From NCBI GenBank assembly GCA_030035585.1, contig CM057462.1, positions 143,866,734-143,930,733 on the forward strand: 64,000 nucleotides of DNA. Direction: 5' to 3'. The notes under the pieces were generated by a model, which did no database searches, was not told the origin of the DNA, and was given only the letters and a program-made list of their open reading frames with translations. The DNA is from Dugong dugon. Taxonomy: Eukaryota > Chordata > Mammalia > Sirenia > Dugongidae. This document shows, piece by piece, positions 30,376 through 41,596 of the stretch (its first letter is position 1; each line of letters starts with the position of its first letter). Both the position numbers and the translations under genes were made by a program.

Positions 30376-32715
30376 AGGTGGCTCTGACCCATAGTGACCC
30401 TGTGTACTACAGAATGAAAGGCTGCATATCCTGCTCCATCTTCAAAATTGTTGCTATGTTTGAGCCACTGTGTTAATCCATCTCCATGAGGGTCTTACTA
30501 TTTTTCACCTACCCTCTACTTTACCAGGCATGATGACCTTCTTCAGGGACTGATCCCTCTTGATAACATGTCCAAAGAACATAAGGCAAAGTCTTTCCAT
30601 CCTCCCTTCTAAGGAGCATTCTGGCTGTACTTCTTCCAAGATGGATTTGTGCATTCTTCTGGTTGTCCATGGTATATTCAATATTACTCACCAACACCAT
30701 AATTCAAAGGCATCAATCCTTCGGTCTTCTTTATTCATTGTCCAGTTTTCCCATGCATATGAAGTGATTGAAAGTACCATGGCTTGGGTCAGGCACAAAC
30801 TGACATCTTTACTTTTCAACACTTTAAAGAGGTCATTTGCATTAGATTTGCCCAGATTTACCTCATGAGTACCATTAAGTGTTATAGAATTCCCATTCTT
30901 TGCAATGTTATCCATATTTGTTATGATCCTCACAGTTAATTGCCTTTGCGAAGTCAATAAAACACAGGTAAGCATCTTTTGGTATTCTCTGATTTCAGTC
31001 AAGATCCATCTGGTTTCAGAAATGATATCTTTCATTCCACGTCCTCTTGTGAATCCAGCTTGAATTTCTGGCAGTTCCCTGTTGATATACTGCTGCAACC
31101 ACTTTTGAATTATCTTCAGCAGAATTTTACTTGCTTGTGATATTAATTATATTGTTTGATAATTTCTGCATTCTGATGGATTACCTTTCTTTGGAATGGA
31201 CACAAATATAGATTTCTTCCAGTTGGTTGGCTAGGTAGCTGTCTTCCAAATTTCATGGCATAGATGAGAGAGTGCTTCCAGTATTGTATTCTTTTTTGAA
31301 ACATCTCAGTTGGTATTTTGTCAATTCCTGGAGACTTGTTTTTCACCAATGCCTGCATTGCAGCTTGGACTTCTTCCTTCTGTACCATAGGTTCTTGATC
31401 ATTTCTTTCTCCTAAAATTGCTAAAGGTCGACCAAATCTTTTTGGTACAGTTCTGTGTATTCCTTCCATCTTCTTTTGGTGCTTCCTGGGTTGTTCAATA
31501 ATTTACCCATAGAAACTTTCAATATTGCAACTTAGGGCTTGAATTTTTCTTCACTTCTTTCAGGTTGAGAAGTGATAAGCATATTCTTTACTTTTAGTTT
31601 TCTATCTCCAGGTCTTTGCACATTTCATTATAATACTTTACCTTGTCTTCTTAATCGCCCTTTGAAGTCTTCTGTTAAGCTCTTCTACTTTATCATTTCT
31701 TCCATTCGCTTTAACTATTCTATGTTCAAGAGAAATTTTCAGGGTCTCTTCTGACATATATTTTGGCCTTTTTTTCTCTTTTCTACCTTTTTAATGACCT
31801 TTAGCTTTCTTCATGTATGATGTCCTTTATGTCTTCCCACAACTAGTCTGGTCATTAGTGTTCAATGATCAGATCTACTCTTGAGATAGTCTCTAAATTT
31901 AGGTGACATATATTCAAGGTTGTATTTTAGTTCTTGTGGACTTGTTTTAAATTTCTTCAGCTTCAATGGGAACTTGCATGTGAGCAACTGATGATCTGTT
32001 CCGCAGTTGGCCCCTGACTTTGTTCTGAGCTTCTCCATCATCTCTTTCCTCAGATATAGTTGATTTAATTCCCGTGTACTCCATGGAGCAAGGTCCATGC
32101 GTATCATTGCCATTTATGTTGTTAAAAAAAGGTATTTCTAATGAATAGGTCTTGAAAAAACCCATCATGTCATCATTTCCATTTATGTTGTTAAAAAAAA
32201 AAAGATATTTCCTGTGAATAGGTCTTGAAAACATCAATCATGTCATCTTTGATGTGTATAACCAAAGCCATGTTTTCCAACTTCCAATCTTTCTTCTTTG
32301 TTTCCAACTTTTGCATTGCAATCACCAGTAATTACAATGCATCTTGGTTGCATGTTTGATCAATTTTAAACTGCAGAAGTTGGTAAAACTCTTCAGTTTC
32401 TTCATCTTTGGCGTTATTGGTTGGTGCATAAATTTGAATAATAGTTATAATAAGTGGTCTTCCTTGTAGATGTGTGGATATTATCCTATCACTGACAGCA
32501 TTGTTTTTCGGGATAGATATTGATTTTTTTTTTGGACAATGAATATGATGCGATTTCTCTTTGTTTTTTCATTTCCTGCATAGACTATATTACTGTCCAA
32601 TCAAAATGGCCAATACCGAACCATTTCAGCTCACTAATGACTAGGATATCTATCTTTATGCATTTCATTTTTGATGACTTCCAATTTTCCTAGGTTTATA
32701 CTTTGTACAGTCCAC
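30376..32715 (-). mobile_element. RTE LINE, minus strand, long but internally deleted
   Basis: It runs from the 3' end at 30376 through the RT region to the endonuclease region near 32640-32715. A deletion at about 30857 removes the segment between the C-terminal region and RT core. The 136-codon antisense frame 30688-31098 shows the RT motif ending before LQQYINRELPEIQAGF. A 70-80 bp stretch is tandemly duplicated at 32105-32245. Stops and frameshifts throughout. Confidence 0.85.
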
Positions 32716-32746
32716 ATATATATGTGTGTATGTGTGTGTGTATGTT
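32716..32746. repeat. (TG/TA)n microsatellite
   Basis: Alternating TATATG/TGTG units. Confidence 0.7.
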
Positions 32747-33610
32747 TCATCATGCAGTGTCAAATACGACTACATAGAAAATGTGAGTGTTTACTACAGA
32801 AATGAGACTGAAAACAAATTACCTATCTGAGTTAATTAAATATATCAATTTTGAAGAAATAAATGTAACTCTCTGAAGTTTTTATTTATATTATTATAAT
32901 ATTTAAGCGTTTGGATTAGTATCATTATATTCTAAAAACAATGAAAATAGTATATCAAAGATTGTTTGAATATTTAATTTTACTTATATGCTTCTAATTA
33001 TATTTATCAGAATTTATAAAAAATATTGAAATAATTCACTTCCTCTCAAGATAGAAAGTTATAATAATTTTGCAGAAAGGAAACTGAAACTGTAAGTTCA
33101 AGTTCCTGAGTCATGGTCTACCTAATTGCATGAGCACGCCTATGCCCTACTCAAGTTTTCTGTGAAGCTATGATTCGAGGACATTGCAATACTGACATTA
33201 AAGAAATAACAGTGACCCCACAGTCTCTTCTATATTTGGACACTACGACATTGAGCAAAGTGGCCTCTGCCATAAACAAGCACTAAGAATCCCAGTTATG
33301 TGAATTTCAGAGGCCATCATTATAAACTTGTCCTTGGCCATGCCATCAACTTCTCTTTAGTTTAATTGGTCGGTAAAATGTTAGCCCATTTTAAAGCTAC
33401 CTTCAATTCTACCTCTGTACCAAAACAGTGGAACAAAGATGGAAATAACCCACAACTATACTGAGTGAGCTTATCATAAATTAGTGGCAACTTTAAGTGA
33501 GCCTTTAATGCTGCCTGCTAATCACACTACACTCCTCTAGTGCATTCATTCATTCCCTCTCCCACTCTTCTGGGCATTTAGGATATATTTTCCCCTTTTC
33601 TCAAATCTTC
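32747..33610. other. Unannotated AT-rich DNA
   Basis: No repeat family or gene recognised. Confidence 0.4.
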
Positions 33611-33622
33611 AATAACCTCTCT

Positions 33623-34908
33623 AAACCAAAATCAAAACCAAACTCATTGCTAACGAGTCAATTCCAACTCATAGCGACCCTATTTAGGACAGAGTAGAAC
33701 TGCCCCATAGGGTTTACAAGGCAGTACAAATTTTTTGTTTTTTTAATTGTACTTCAGGTAAAGGTTTACAGAACAAATAGTTTCTCATTAAACAGTAGTA
33801 CACATATTGTTTTATGACATTGGTTAATAACCCCATGACATGTCAACCCTCTCCTTTCTTGACCCTTTTTTTTTTTTCTGGTGAAAATATACATAGCCAA
33901 AGATACACCATTTCAAAAATTTCTACATGCACAGTTCAGTGACTTAAAGTATGCTCTTCCAATTGTGCTGCTATTCTCACTTTAGATGAAGGTTTACAGA
34001 ACAAAATAGTTTCTCATTAAACAGTACACATGTTGCCCTATGACAATGGTTAACAACCTCACTACACATCAACACTGTCCTTACTCAACCTTGGGTTCCT
34101 TATAACCAGCTTTCTTGTCCCCTTCTGCCTTCTATCCCTTGTCCCTGGACTGCTGTGCTTCATTAGTCCCATTTTGTTTTATGGGACTGTCCAGTCCCTG
34201 GCTGAACGGTGAATTTGGGGAGTGGCTTCACCACTGGGTTAAAAGGGTGTCCGGGGGCCATACTCTCGGGATTTATTCAGTCTGTAAGACCAGTAAATCT
34301 GGTCTTTTTTTGTGAGCTGGAATTCTGTTCTACATGCTTTTCCAGCTCTGTCCAGAACACTTTGTTGTGATCCCGGTCAGAGCAGTCAGTGGTGGTAGCT
34401 GGGCACCATCTAGCTGTACTGGACTCGGTCTGGTGGAGGCCTTGGTAGCTGTGGTCCATTAGTCCTTTGGACTAATCTTTTCCTTGTATCTTGTTCTCTT
34501 CATTCTCCCTTTCTCCCAAAGGGATGAGACCAGTGGAGTATCTTAGATGGCTGCTCACAGGCTTTTAAGACCCCAGATGCTAGTCACCAAGGTAGAATGT
34601 AGAACATTGTCTTTATAAACTGTGCTATGCCAATTCAGCTAGATGTTCCCAGAGACCGTGGTCCTCACAGCCCTCTGCCCAGCAATTCAGTCCCTCAGGG
34701 AGTTTGGATGTGTCTATGGAGCTTCCATGACCTTTCCTTGTAAAAGTTGTGCTGGTTTCCCCAGTATTGTGTACTGTCTCACCCTTCACCAAAGATACCA
34801 CTTGGCATATATCTTTATGTTAGCAGACTGCCACGTCTTTTTCCCATGGAAGGCTGATCTTTGGGTTAGCAGCCCAATGCTTAACCACTGCATCACCATG
34901 GTTCCTTT
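33623..34908 (-). repeat. AfroSINE split by an L1 insertion
   Basis: The SINE tail half is at 33623-33732 and the head half at 34804-34908. A perfect 12-bp TSD, AATAACCTCTCT, flanks the pair (33611-33622 and 34909-34920). An L1 3' UTR occupies the middle. Confidence 0.88.
33733..34803 (-). mobile_element. L1 3' UTR insertion, 5' truncated
   Basis: The sequence is the reverse complement of the L1 3' UTR at 11300-12520, with the oligo-T (poly-A) at 33733-33745. It carries no ORF2. It sits inside a SINE whose two halves resume on either side. Confidence 0.85.
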
Positions 34909-34920
34909 AATAACCTCTCT

Positions 34921-35269
34921 AGTATCTTCATTTTTTTAATTGTTTGCTTGCAATTTCACTGAAAAAAATAGGTTTAGTCAGAAGAGGACTTTCACATATT
35001 CCTATCACTAAATCTACTTACCTACAGCATATATACCCAGATGCTCTCACTGTCCATGAATTATCCATGTTATATCTTATACCACATCCTCTATGTGTGT
35101 ACTTGCTCTTATTCCATTTTGTAGGCACAAGTATTTTTTCTTTCTATCTTCTGCATCATCTTTTTAAAAAAAAATTATTTCTGATGAAAACATACTTTTT
35201 TATCCCATCTTATCTTTCTCTTGATCCTAACAGCATTTCACTTTTTCTTCTCTTTTATTTGACAGCAGA
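34921..35269. other. Unannotated DNA
   Basis: AT-rich sequence, perhaps degraded L2, with no clear match. Confidence 0.3.
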
Positions 35270-36330
35270 ATTCTTAGAACGCTTATCCTCCCTGTCTTCA
35301 AGTTCACTTATTCCATTTTCTCTTGAAATAACTCCAACAAAGTTCCCCCCTCCAAAATACCCTGCACAACTTCAGTTAAGCTACTTTTGCCAAGGAAAGT
35401 CAGCAACTACATTCACTTGCTAAATCCAATTGCCATTTCTCAGTCTTCATATTGCTTGACCTGTCAGTATTATTTCTTCAGTTGGTCATTACCTCACTTG
35501 CTTTCCATGACAGTATCCTCACATTTTTTTTTCCCCCCTTTGGATAGTTTATTTTATGATTCTCTCTGTCATATTTAGGAGTTCTTGCATGGCTCAAATG
35601 GTTAAACTCTGGGCTGCTAGCCAAAATGTTGGCAGTTCTAGTCTGTTCAGGGGCACATTGGAAGAAAGGCCTCGCTATCTACATCAGAAATATCAGCCAT
35701 TGAAAACCCTATGGAATACAGTTGTATTTTGACACACATGGGGTTTCCACGAGTCATAATCAATCCCACAAAAGATTTTTTTTTTCTTTCAGTTTTGTTG
35801 AATCTTCTCCAATTTGCTGAACTTAAATTATTGGAATGTTCTATGTCTCAGTCCTTAGCTTCTTGTTTTTTCTACCTTCATTTGCCCCTACTCCCCCCGT
35901 ACCGTATTCTCATAAAACCTCATGACTCATAACTTCTAAATATACAGCCCACTTTTCCCCATGAATATGACTCATATATCCAACTGCCTACTTGTCGTCT
36001 CTGCTTAGAGTCTCAGAGACATCTCAAGCTTGATTTGTTCATAATCCAATTTATTACCTGCACACCTTTTCCAAATCTGTTACTTCCAATTTGTTCTCCC
36101 TATCAGTCAGTGAGGACTGAGTTTTTCTATTTGTTTGTAACAAAAGTCTGGGAGTCAGCACCGATTTCTTTTTTTCTCTTCCATCTCTAATCCCATCCAC
36201 CAATAAATGTTATTGGCTCTACATTCAAAATATATCTGATATTGATCACTTTCATAATTACAATCTCAGCTCGATCTCAACTGAGCCAACATTAGCCCAA
36301 ATTTCTGCTCAAGATTACGTATTTAGGGAC
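35270..36330 (+). repeat. L2 LINE fragment (sense), interrupted by a SINE
   Basis: The text carries the L2 RT-region pattern: CCAATTGCCATTTCTCAGTC near 35427, ATATCCAACTGCCTACTTGT near 35975, CAGAGACATCTCAAGC near 36014, and GGAGTCAGCACCGATTTC near 36152. It is heavily diverged and holds an AfroSINE at 35577-35776. Confidence 0.6.
35577..35776 (+). repeat. AfroSINE, diverged
   Basis: The head AGGAGTTCTTGCATGGCTC is followed by a B-box-like GTTGGCAGTTCTAG and a tail with GAGTCATAATCAATCCCAC. Confidence 0.7.
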
Positions 36331-38277
36331 GGATAACCCACTAGGTGCCTATTCTAAGTAGAAGGGATATATCAGTTAAAATTAACCAAGTATTCCTGAC
36401 TTTTCTATACGAAAGAGCAAAAAATAAGTAACAAAATCAATATATAAGTAAACTGCGTATTTAATAATGGTCTGATTCCATTTTTGATGGCTGGCTGTTG
36501 ACAAGTTTTAAGTGCCCCTTTCCTCTTTCCCCACATAGGAAGCTGATAAGAAAGCCTGGGTATAATTATTTTGGTGCCACTGGGAAATTTAAACCACTAA
36601 AGTCTCAGCCTGAGTTGGAGCCCTCATCCTGGCCCCAATCCCCAGACACAAATAAAACCAAATCCATTCCCCTCTTCTTTCTCTCTCTCAAGCTATTTTT
36701 TGACCTGCTTGACTGTCGGCCTTGCTTTCTCCCAGAAGTCTCACTATGAGAGTAATAAAGTTTTTCATGGCTTCTTTGTGTGCGTGTGTGATCATTTGTC
36801 TCAACATTTGAGCTAAATTTTGTGGAGGGACTGAGTCCCCCTGGCCTGAGATAATAAAAATAGTTTTTTTTGTTTTATTTGTTTGTTTTTAAGTGATTAG
36901 TGCTATGGAAAAACAAAACAACAAGGAAGAAAAAAGTAACAAACAATAACAGATACTGTTGATAGTTCGAGTGCAATGAAGACTGAGAATTAACCATGTA
37001 TTTAACAATACTGACTTAGTAAGGTTCCAGTTTGAAAATAGAATTGTTTATTAAGGCCTATCTGACAACTAAATACAGTTACTAGAATGGTGACACTACC
37101 ATCCTTAAAGTGTATGAACTCTCTTTGCTGTTCACTCAGGCAGTATTTTTAGCCAATATTTTAGTTTAAGAAACTGAGAAGGATCTCAGTAAATGTAGGA
37201 TGAATCCAAATTTTTTTAAGAGAAGTTATTTTTGGTCGTATTTCTGTGCATGTGCACAAGTATAACTGGAAAGAACTATGTGTGTTCAATAGTCATCCTT
37301 TCATACATGGTTTTTGTAAAGACCATCCTTTTCTGATGTATGGCTAAAAAATGATATTTGTAACTAAGACTTCCAATTGTAAATTGTTGGTTGTGGCTCT
37401 GTTGAATAAGTTTTAAAATATGCAGTTGGGACATGACAATATAAATCCTGATGATTTGAATGGAAGTGAATTATGATAAGTAGGAACATCATACGTAAAT
37501 TCTAAACTATAAATATGCATTCTGTGCAGAGGCTTAATGAGGAGAATTATAACAAATTGTGAAGACAGTATGAATATCAACCATTGAATATCTCAACTCA
37601 TTTTCTCATCTTCTTTCTTCTCACCATATTTCTGTGATGCTTGCACATTTAAGATTTAAAAGTAAACATTTGTTTAATTTGGGCTATTATCAGAACAAAA
37701 TGCTTAAATTCAAACTCCAACTCTGCCACTTAGTAGCTACTTGACTTGATAAGTAAACTAATATATCATTGGGGATAGTAACAGTACTTACCTCATAGAG
37801 GTATTTTGGGATTAATTAAGTTAACATATATAAAGTACTTAGAACAGTGCCTTATAAGGAGAGAGTTCTAGATAAATATCTATTATTGATAGAGCATTGC
37901 AAGCCAAAGAACAAAGTTTTCAAATTTCTGACTTTTTGTATTTTAAAATGCAAAGCAAGACAAAAATACTATATTTACAAGCTTACTGTTAAAACTGTTT
38001 TTCCTTCTTGAGAGTAAATTTAATACACTCTTCCCTTGGATTGGTGGCAGAGGAAGACAAAAGGGGACCTAGGTAGGAGGAAAAAAGGAGTTGGATGCTG
38101 GTGATTTTTCCTGAAAAGAGGCTCTCTGTCTTAGAGTATCCTAAATTAAATCCTGGTAACAGTGTAAGAGAACTCTTAGATAACTAGAGGAATCTTACTA
38201 TAGATTCTGCTTCCAGTGATCCCATTTGGTACTCTAGAGAGGTGACAAATCCAAAGACAGACCTCTGCTACCACGGT
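36331..38277. other. Mostly unannotated DNA with an LTR-like fragment
   Basis: About 36480-36830 resembles the end of a class I LTR, with an AGTAATAAAG polyadenylation-type site near 36751. This is tentative. A MIR lies at 37700-37890. The segment 37150-37310 recurs in diverged form at 43760-43910. Confidence 0.35.
37700..37890 (+). repeat. MIR SINE
   Basis: MIR order: AACTCCAACTCTGCCACTTA, then TTACCTCATAGAGGTATTTT, then AAGTACTTAGAACAGTGCCT. Confidence 0.75.
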
Positions 38278-38729
38278 ATTTCAGTTACTAATTGCTGCAC
38301 TAAATACTACTACTACTAATGGTAATGACTTAAAACAATGGCAATTATTTATTTGCTCATGATTTTACAATTTGGCCACGGCTTAGAGGAAATATCTTGC
38401 CTCTGCCCCATGTGGCATCAGCTGGGTCAACTCAACTGGAGTTGGAGAATTCACTTCCGAATGACTCACTCACATGGTTAACAAATTGGTGCTTGTCGTT
38501 CACTGGAACCTCATTTCCTCTACATGTGGAACTTTCCATAGGGTTGTTTGGGTTTCCTAACAGCATGGCAGATGAGTTCTAAGAGGATTAAAATGGAGGC
38601 TACCAGTACTTCTAGTTAGGTAACAGAACTGGTAAGGTATCACCATATTCTTTTGGCCAAAGCAGTCATAGGAACAGCTTAGGTTCAAGAAAGTGGAGAG
38701 GTAGATCCACACTTCACAGTAGAGGGAAT
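38278..38729 (+). repeat. Old interspersed repeat (family uncertain)
   Basis: Carries the TTAAAACAATGGCAATTATT motif shared with 55560-55600, followed by a CTCACATGG block and GGTAGATCCACACTTC at the end. Both copies are the same old mammalian repeat, unidentified here. Confidence 0.45.
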
Positions 38730-38829
38730 GATGGTTTTATGGATTGAATTATATCCTCCCAAAATATGTAATGGAATCCTAGCCCTCTTAACTGTGGGTG
38801 TAATTGCATTTGGAAACAGGGTTTTCTTT

Positions 38830-40119
38830 TTTCTTTTTTCTTTTTTTTATATTTTATTGTACTTCAGGTGAAAGCTTACAGAGCAAATAGTTTCTCATGA
38901 AATAGTAGTACACATGTTGTTCCATGACATTGGTTAACAACCCCACAAAGTATTAAGCCTCTAAATTCTCAACCTTTTTTTTTTTGATGAAAATTACAGA
39001 TGGCCAAAGATACACCGTTTCAAAAATTTCTACATTCACAGTTCAGTGACATTGACTACGCTCTTCCAACTGTGCTGTTATTCTCACTTAAGATGAAGGC
39101 TTACAGAACAAAATAGTTTTTCATTTAACAGTTACTACACATGTTGCCCTATGACAATGGTTAACAATCTCACAGCACATCAAGAATATCCTTACTCCAC
39201 CTTGTGTTCCCTATCACCAGGGGGCTTCCTTGTCCCCTTCTGTCTTCTGGACCTTGTCAGTGGACTATTGTACCTCTTTAGTCTCATTTGTTTATTTATT
39301 TATTTATTTATTTATTTATTTTATTTTATTTAAACACCATTTCAAAACTTTTTACTTACACATTTAAGTGATATTGACTATGCTCTTCCAATTGTGCTGC
39401 CATTCTCGCCCAAGATGAAGGCTTACAGGACAAAACAGCCTCCCATTTAATAGTTACTACAAATGTTGCCCTATAGCAGTGGTCAACAATCTCACAATAC
39501 ATCGACAGTGTCCTTATTCAATTTGTGTTCCTTATCATCAGTTTCCTACTCTCCCTCTGCCTTCTGGCCCTTGTTACCGGACTCCTGTACCTCGTTAGTC
39601 CCATTTAGTTTTACTGGGCTGTCCATTCCCAGGCTTAACATCGAACCTCGAAGGTAACTTCACCTCTGAGCTGAAAGGGTGTCTGGGGGCCACACTCTCG
39701 AGGTTTCTCTAGTATTCTTTAGGCCAGTATATCTGGTCTTCTTTTTTTTTTTTTTTTTTGGGAGTTAAAATTATGCTCTACATCCTACTCCAGCTCTGCC
39801 CAGAACCCTCTGTTGTGATCCTGGTCAGAGGAGTCATTGGTGGTAGCCGGGCACCATCCAGCTGTACTGGGCTCAGTCCCGTGGAGGCCTTGGTAGCTGT
39901 GGACCATTAGTCCTTCGGACTAATCTTTTCCTTGTATCCTGTTCTCTTCGTTCTCCCTTGTTCCCGAAGGGATGAGATCAGTGGAGTATCTTAGATGGCC
40001 GCTCATAGGCTTTTAAGACCCCAGACACTACTCACCAAGGTAGAATGTAGAGCATTATCTTTATAAGTAGTGTCATGCCAATTGAGCTAGATGTTCCCCT
40101 AGATCATGGTCCCCAGAGC
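38830..40119 (-). mobile_element. L1 3' UTR insertion with internal duplication
   Basis: Perfect 18-bp TSDs flank it at 38812-38829 and 40120-40137 (GGAAACAGGGTTTTCTTT). The left side starts with oligo-T, as for a minus-strand insertion. Compared with the other L1 3' UTR copies, a roughly 280-bp unit is present twice (about 39000-39289 and 39333-39610), separated by a TTTA microsatellite. No ORF2. Confidence 0.9.
39290..39332. repeat. (TTTA)n microsatellite
   Basis: Run of TTTA repeats between the two duplicated 3' UTR units of the L1. Confidence 0.9.
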
Positions 40120-40302
40120 GGAAACAGGGTTTTCTTTGTTTTGTTTATGAGACCATGTCAATTAAGGGTGTTTCCTAAACCTAATCACTTTTAAGTCTTA
40201 AAAAGAGCAGATTAGACAAAGACATAAGGGGAAAAAGACCTATCCTACAACTAGTAAGGCAAATGAATCTACAATCCTACTACTAAAAGCTGAAATAGAC
40301 AA

Positions 40303-40470
40303 AAAAGCCAAACCCATTGCCATTGAGTCGATTCCGACTCAGAGCGACCCTGTAGGACAGAGTAGAACTGCCCCTTAGAGTTTCCAGGGAGCAAGCACCT
40401 GGTGGATTCGAACTGCCAGACTTTTGGTTAGCAGCCATAACTCTTAACCACTCTGCCACCAAGGTTTCCA
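40303..40470 (-). repeat. AfroSINE
   Basis: TSD AAATAGACAA at 40293-40302 and 40471-40480. The tRNA head is at the right end and the tail GAGTCGATTCCGACTC at the left. Confidence 0.92.
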
Positions 40471-40480
40471 AAATAGACAA

Positions 40481-41590
40481 GAAAGGACCCTAAATGAAAC
40501 CCTATTTAGAACTAAATTCAGAAACTTTGCAAAATGTGTCCTAATTTTAATACACTGACAAGATAACATATTTAAATAATGAAAATTAAAATTATAATAT
40601 AGCTTAGACCTTTCACTTAGACTTTGCCCACTGCTTTTACAATTCTCTCAATATGCTTTCTCTAGTCAATTTGGTCAAAAGTATTTAAAATGGGTACATT
40701 ACCCAAGAACATGCATGTTTAATACAATCTAAAAAGAGATAATTTTTAAAATTTATTTTCTTATATAACATATCTAAAATAAGTTGATAACCAGTGATGC
40801 TTATTCTTAAACTATTTGTTTTGACATTATAGTCAGAATATTAACTACATTCATTGGCGTTAAGATATTTAAAATATTTTTATTCCCCAAAACTTAGTAA
40901 AATGAAAATCTGATGAAACATTGTTTTAGTCATAAATATTTAGCTAATTTGAATTATCCAACAATAGATTTAGGATCTCATATATCACCATAATAATCTG
41001 TTCTTATTTTTGATCACATATGGTACTGTCCATATTTACATGTCACTTATAAAGCATATTCCTGTTCATGAAAAACTATAATTTTTTTTATTGCTGTGTC
41101 ACGTGTGGGTTTATTTATAATCAAAGTGTCATTTATTCTTTCAAAAAATAAATTAGTCTCTGCAGAAGTTGAGATAATACACCAGCAAATCATGATAATA
41201 AATTGAAGATTAGGAAACAGGTATTTATGTGTACAAGTAATTACATTAATTGGTCTAAATACCAAAGGTATCGTCTGTCTTAGCCTTTCTTCAAGTATTG
41301 ACTAAAACCATTTTTCTTATAAGCTAGAATGAATATGTGAACTATCATTAGTGTCTCAAAAGTATTCTTTTAGTACTAATTAAAATTTTAATTGCTCTAA
41401 GACTAAATGATAAAAATCCCATCACCTGTGATGTCAAAACTACTGAGTAATTATATAGGAAAATGAGGGATAATAATATTTTTTTGCTCAATTCTTCAAG
41501 AAATTTAAGTTTTTTTTAATTGAATTATCTCAATAATATTCTTTATTTTCTAGTTCTCTTTACATGTTTGTGTAAATTAGTAGCAGAATC
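40481..41590. other. Unannotated AT-rich DNA
   Basis: No repeat family or gene recognised. Very AT-rich. Confidence 0.4.
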
Positions 41591-41596
41591 CACTAC

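Larger units (their letters stand above)
38730..40250 (+). repeat. MaLR/MLT1-like LTR split by an L1
   Basis: The LTR front (GGATTGAATTATATCCTCCC) is at 38730-38829 and the continuation at 40120-40250. The L1 between them is flanked by an 18-bp duplication. Confidence 0.65.
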
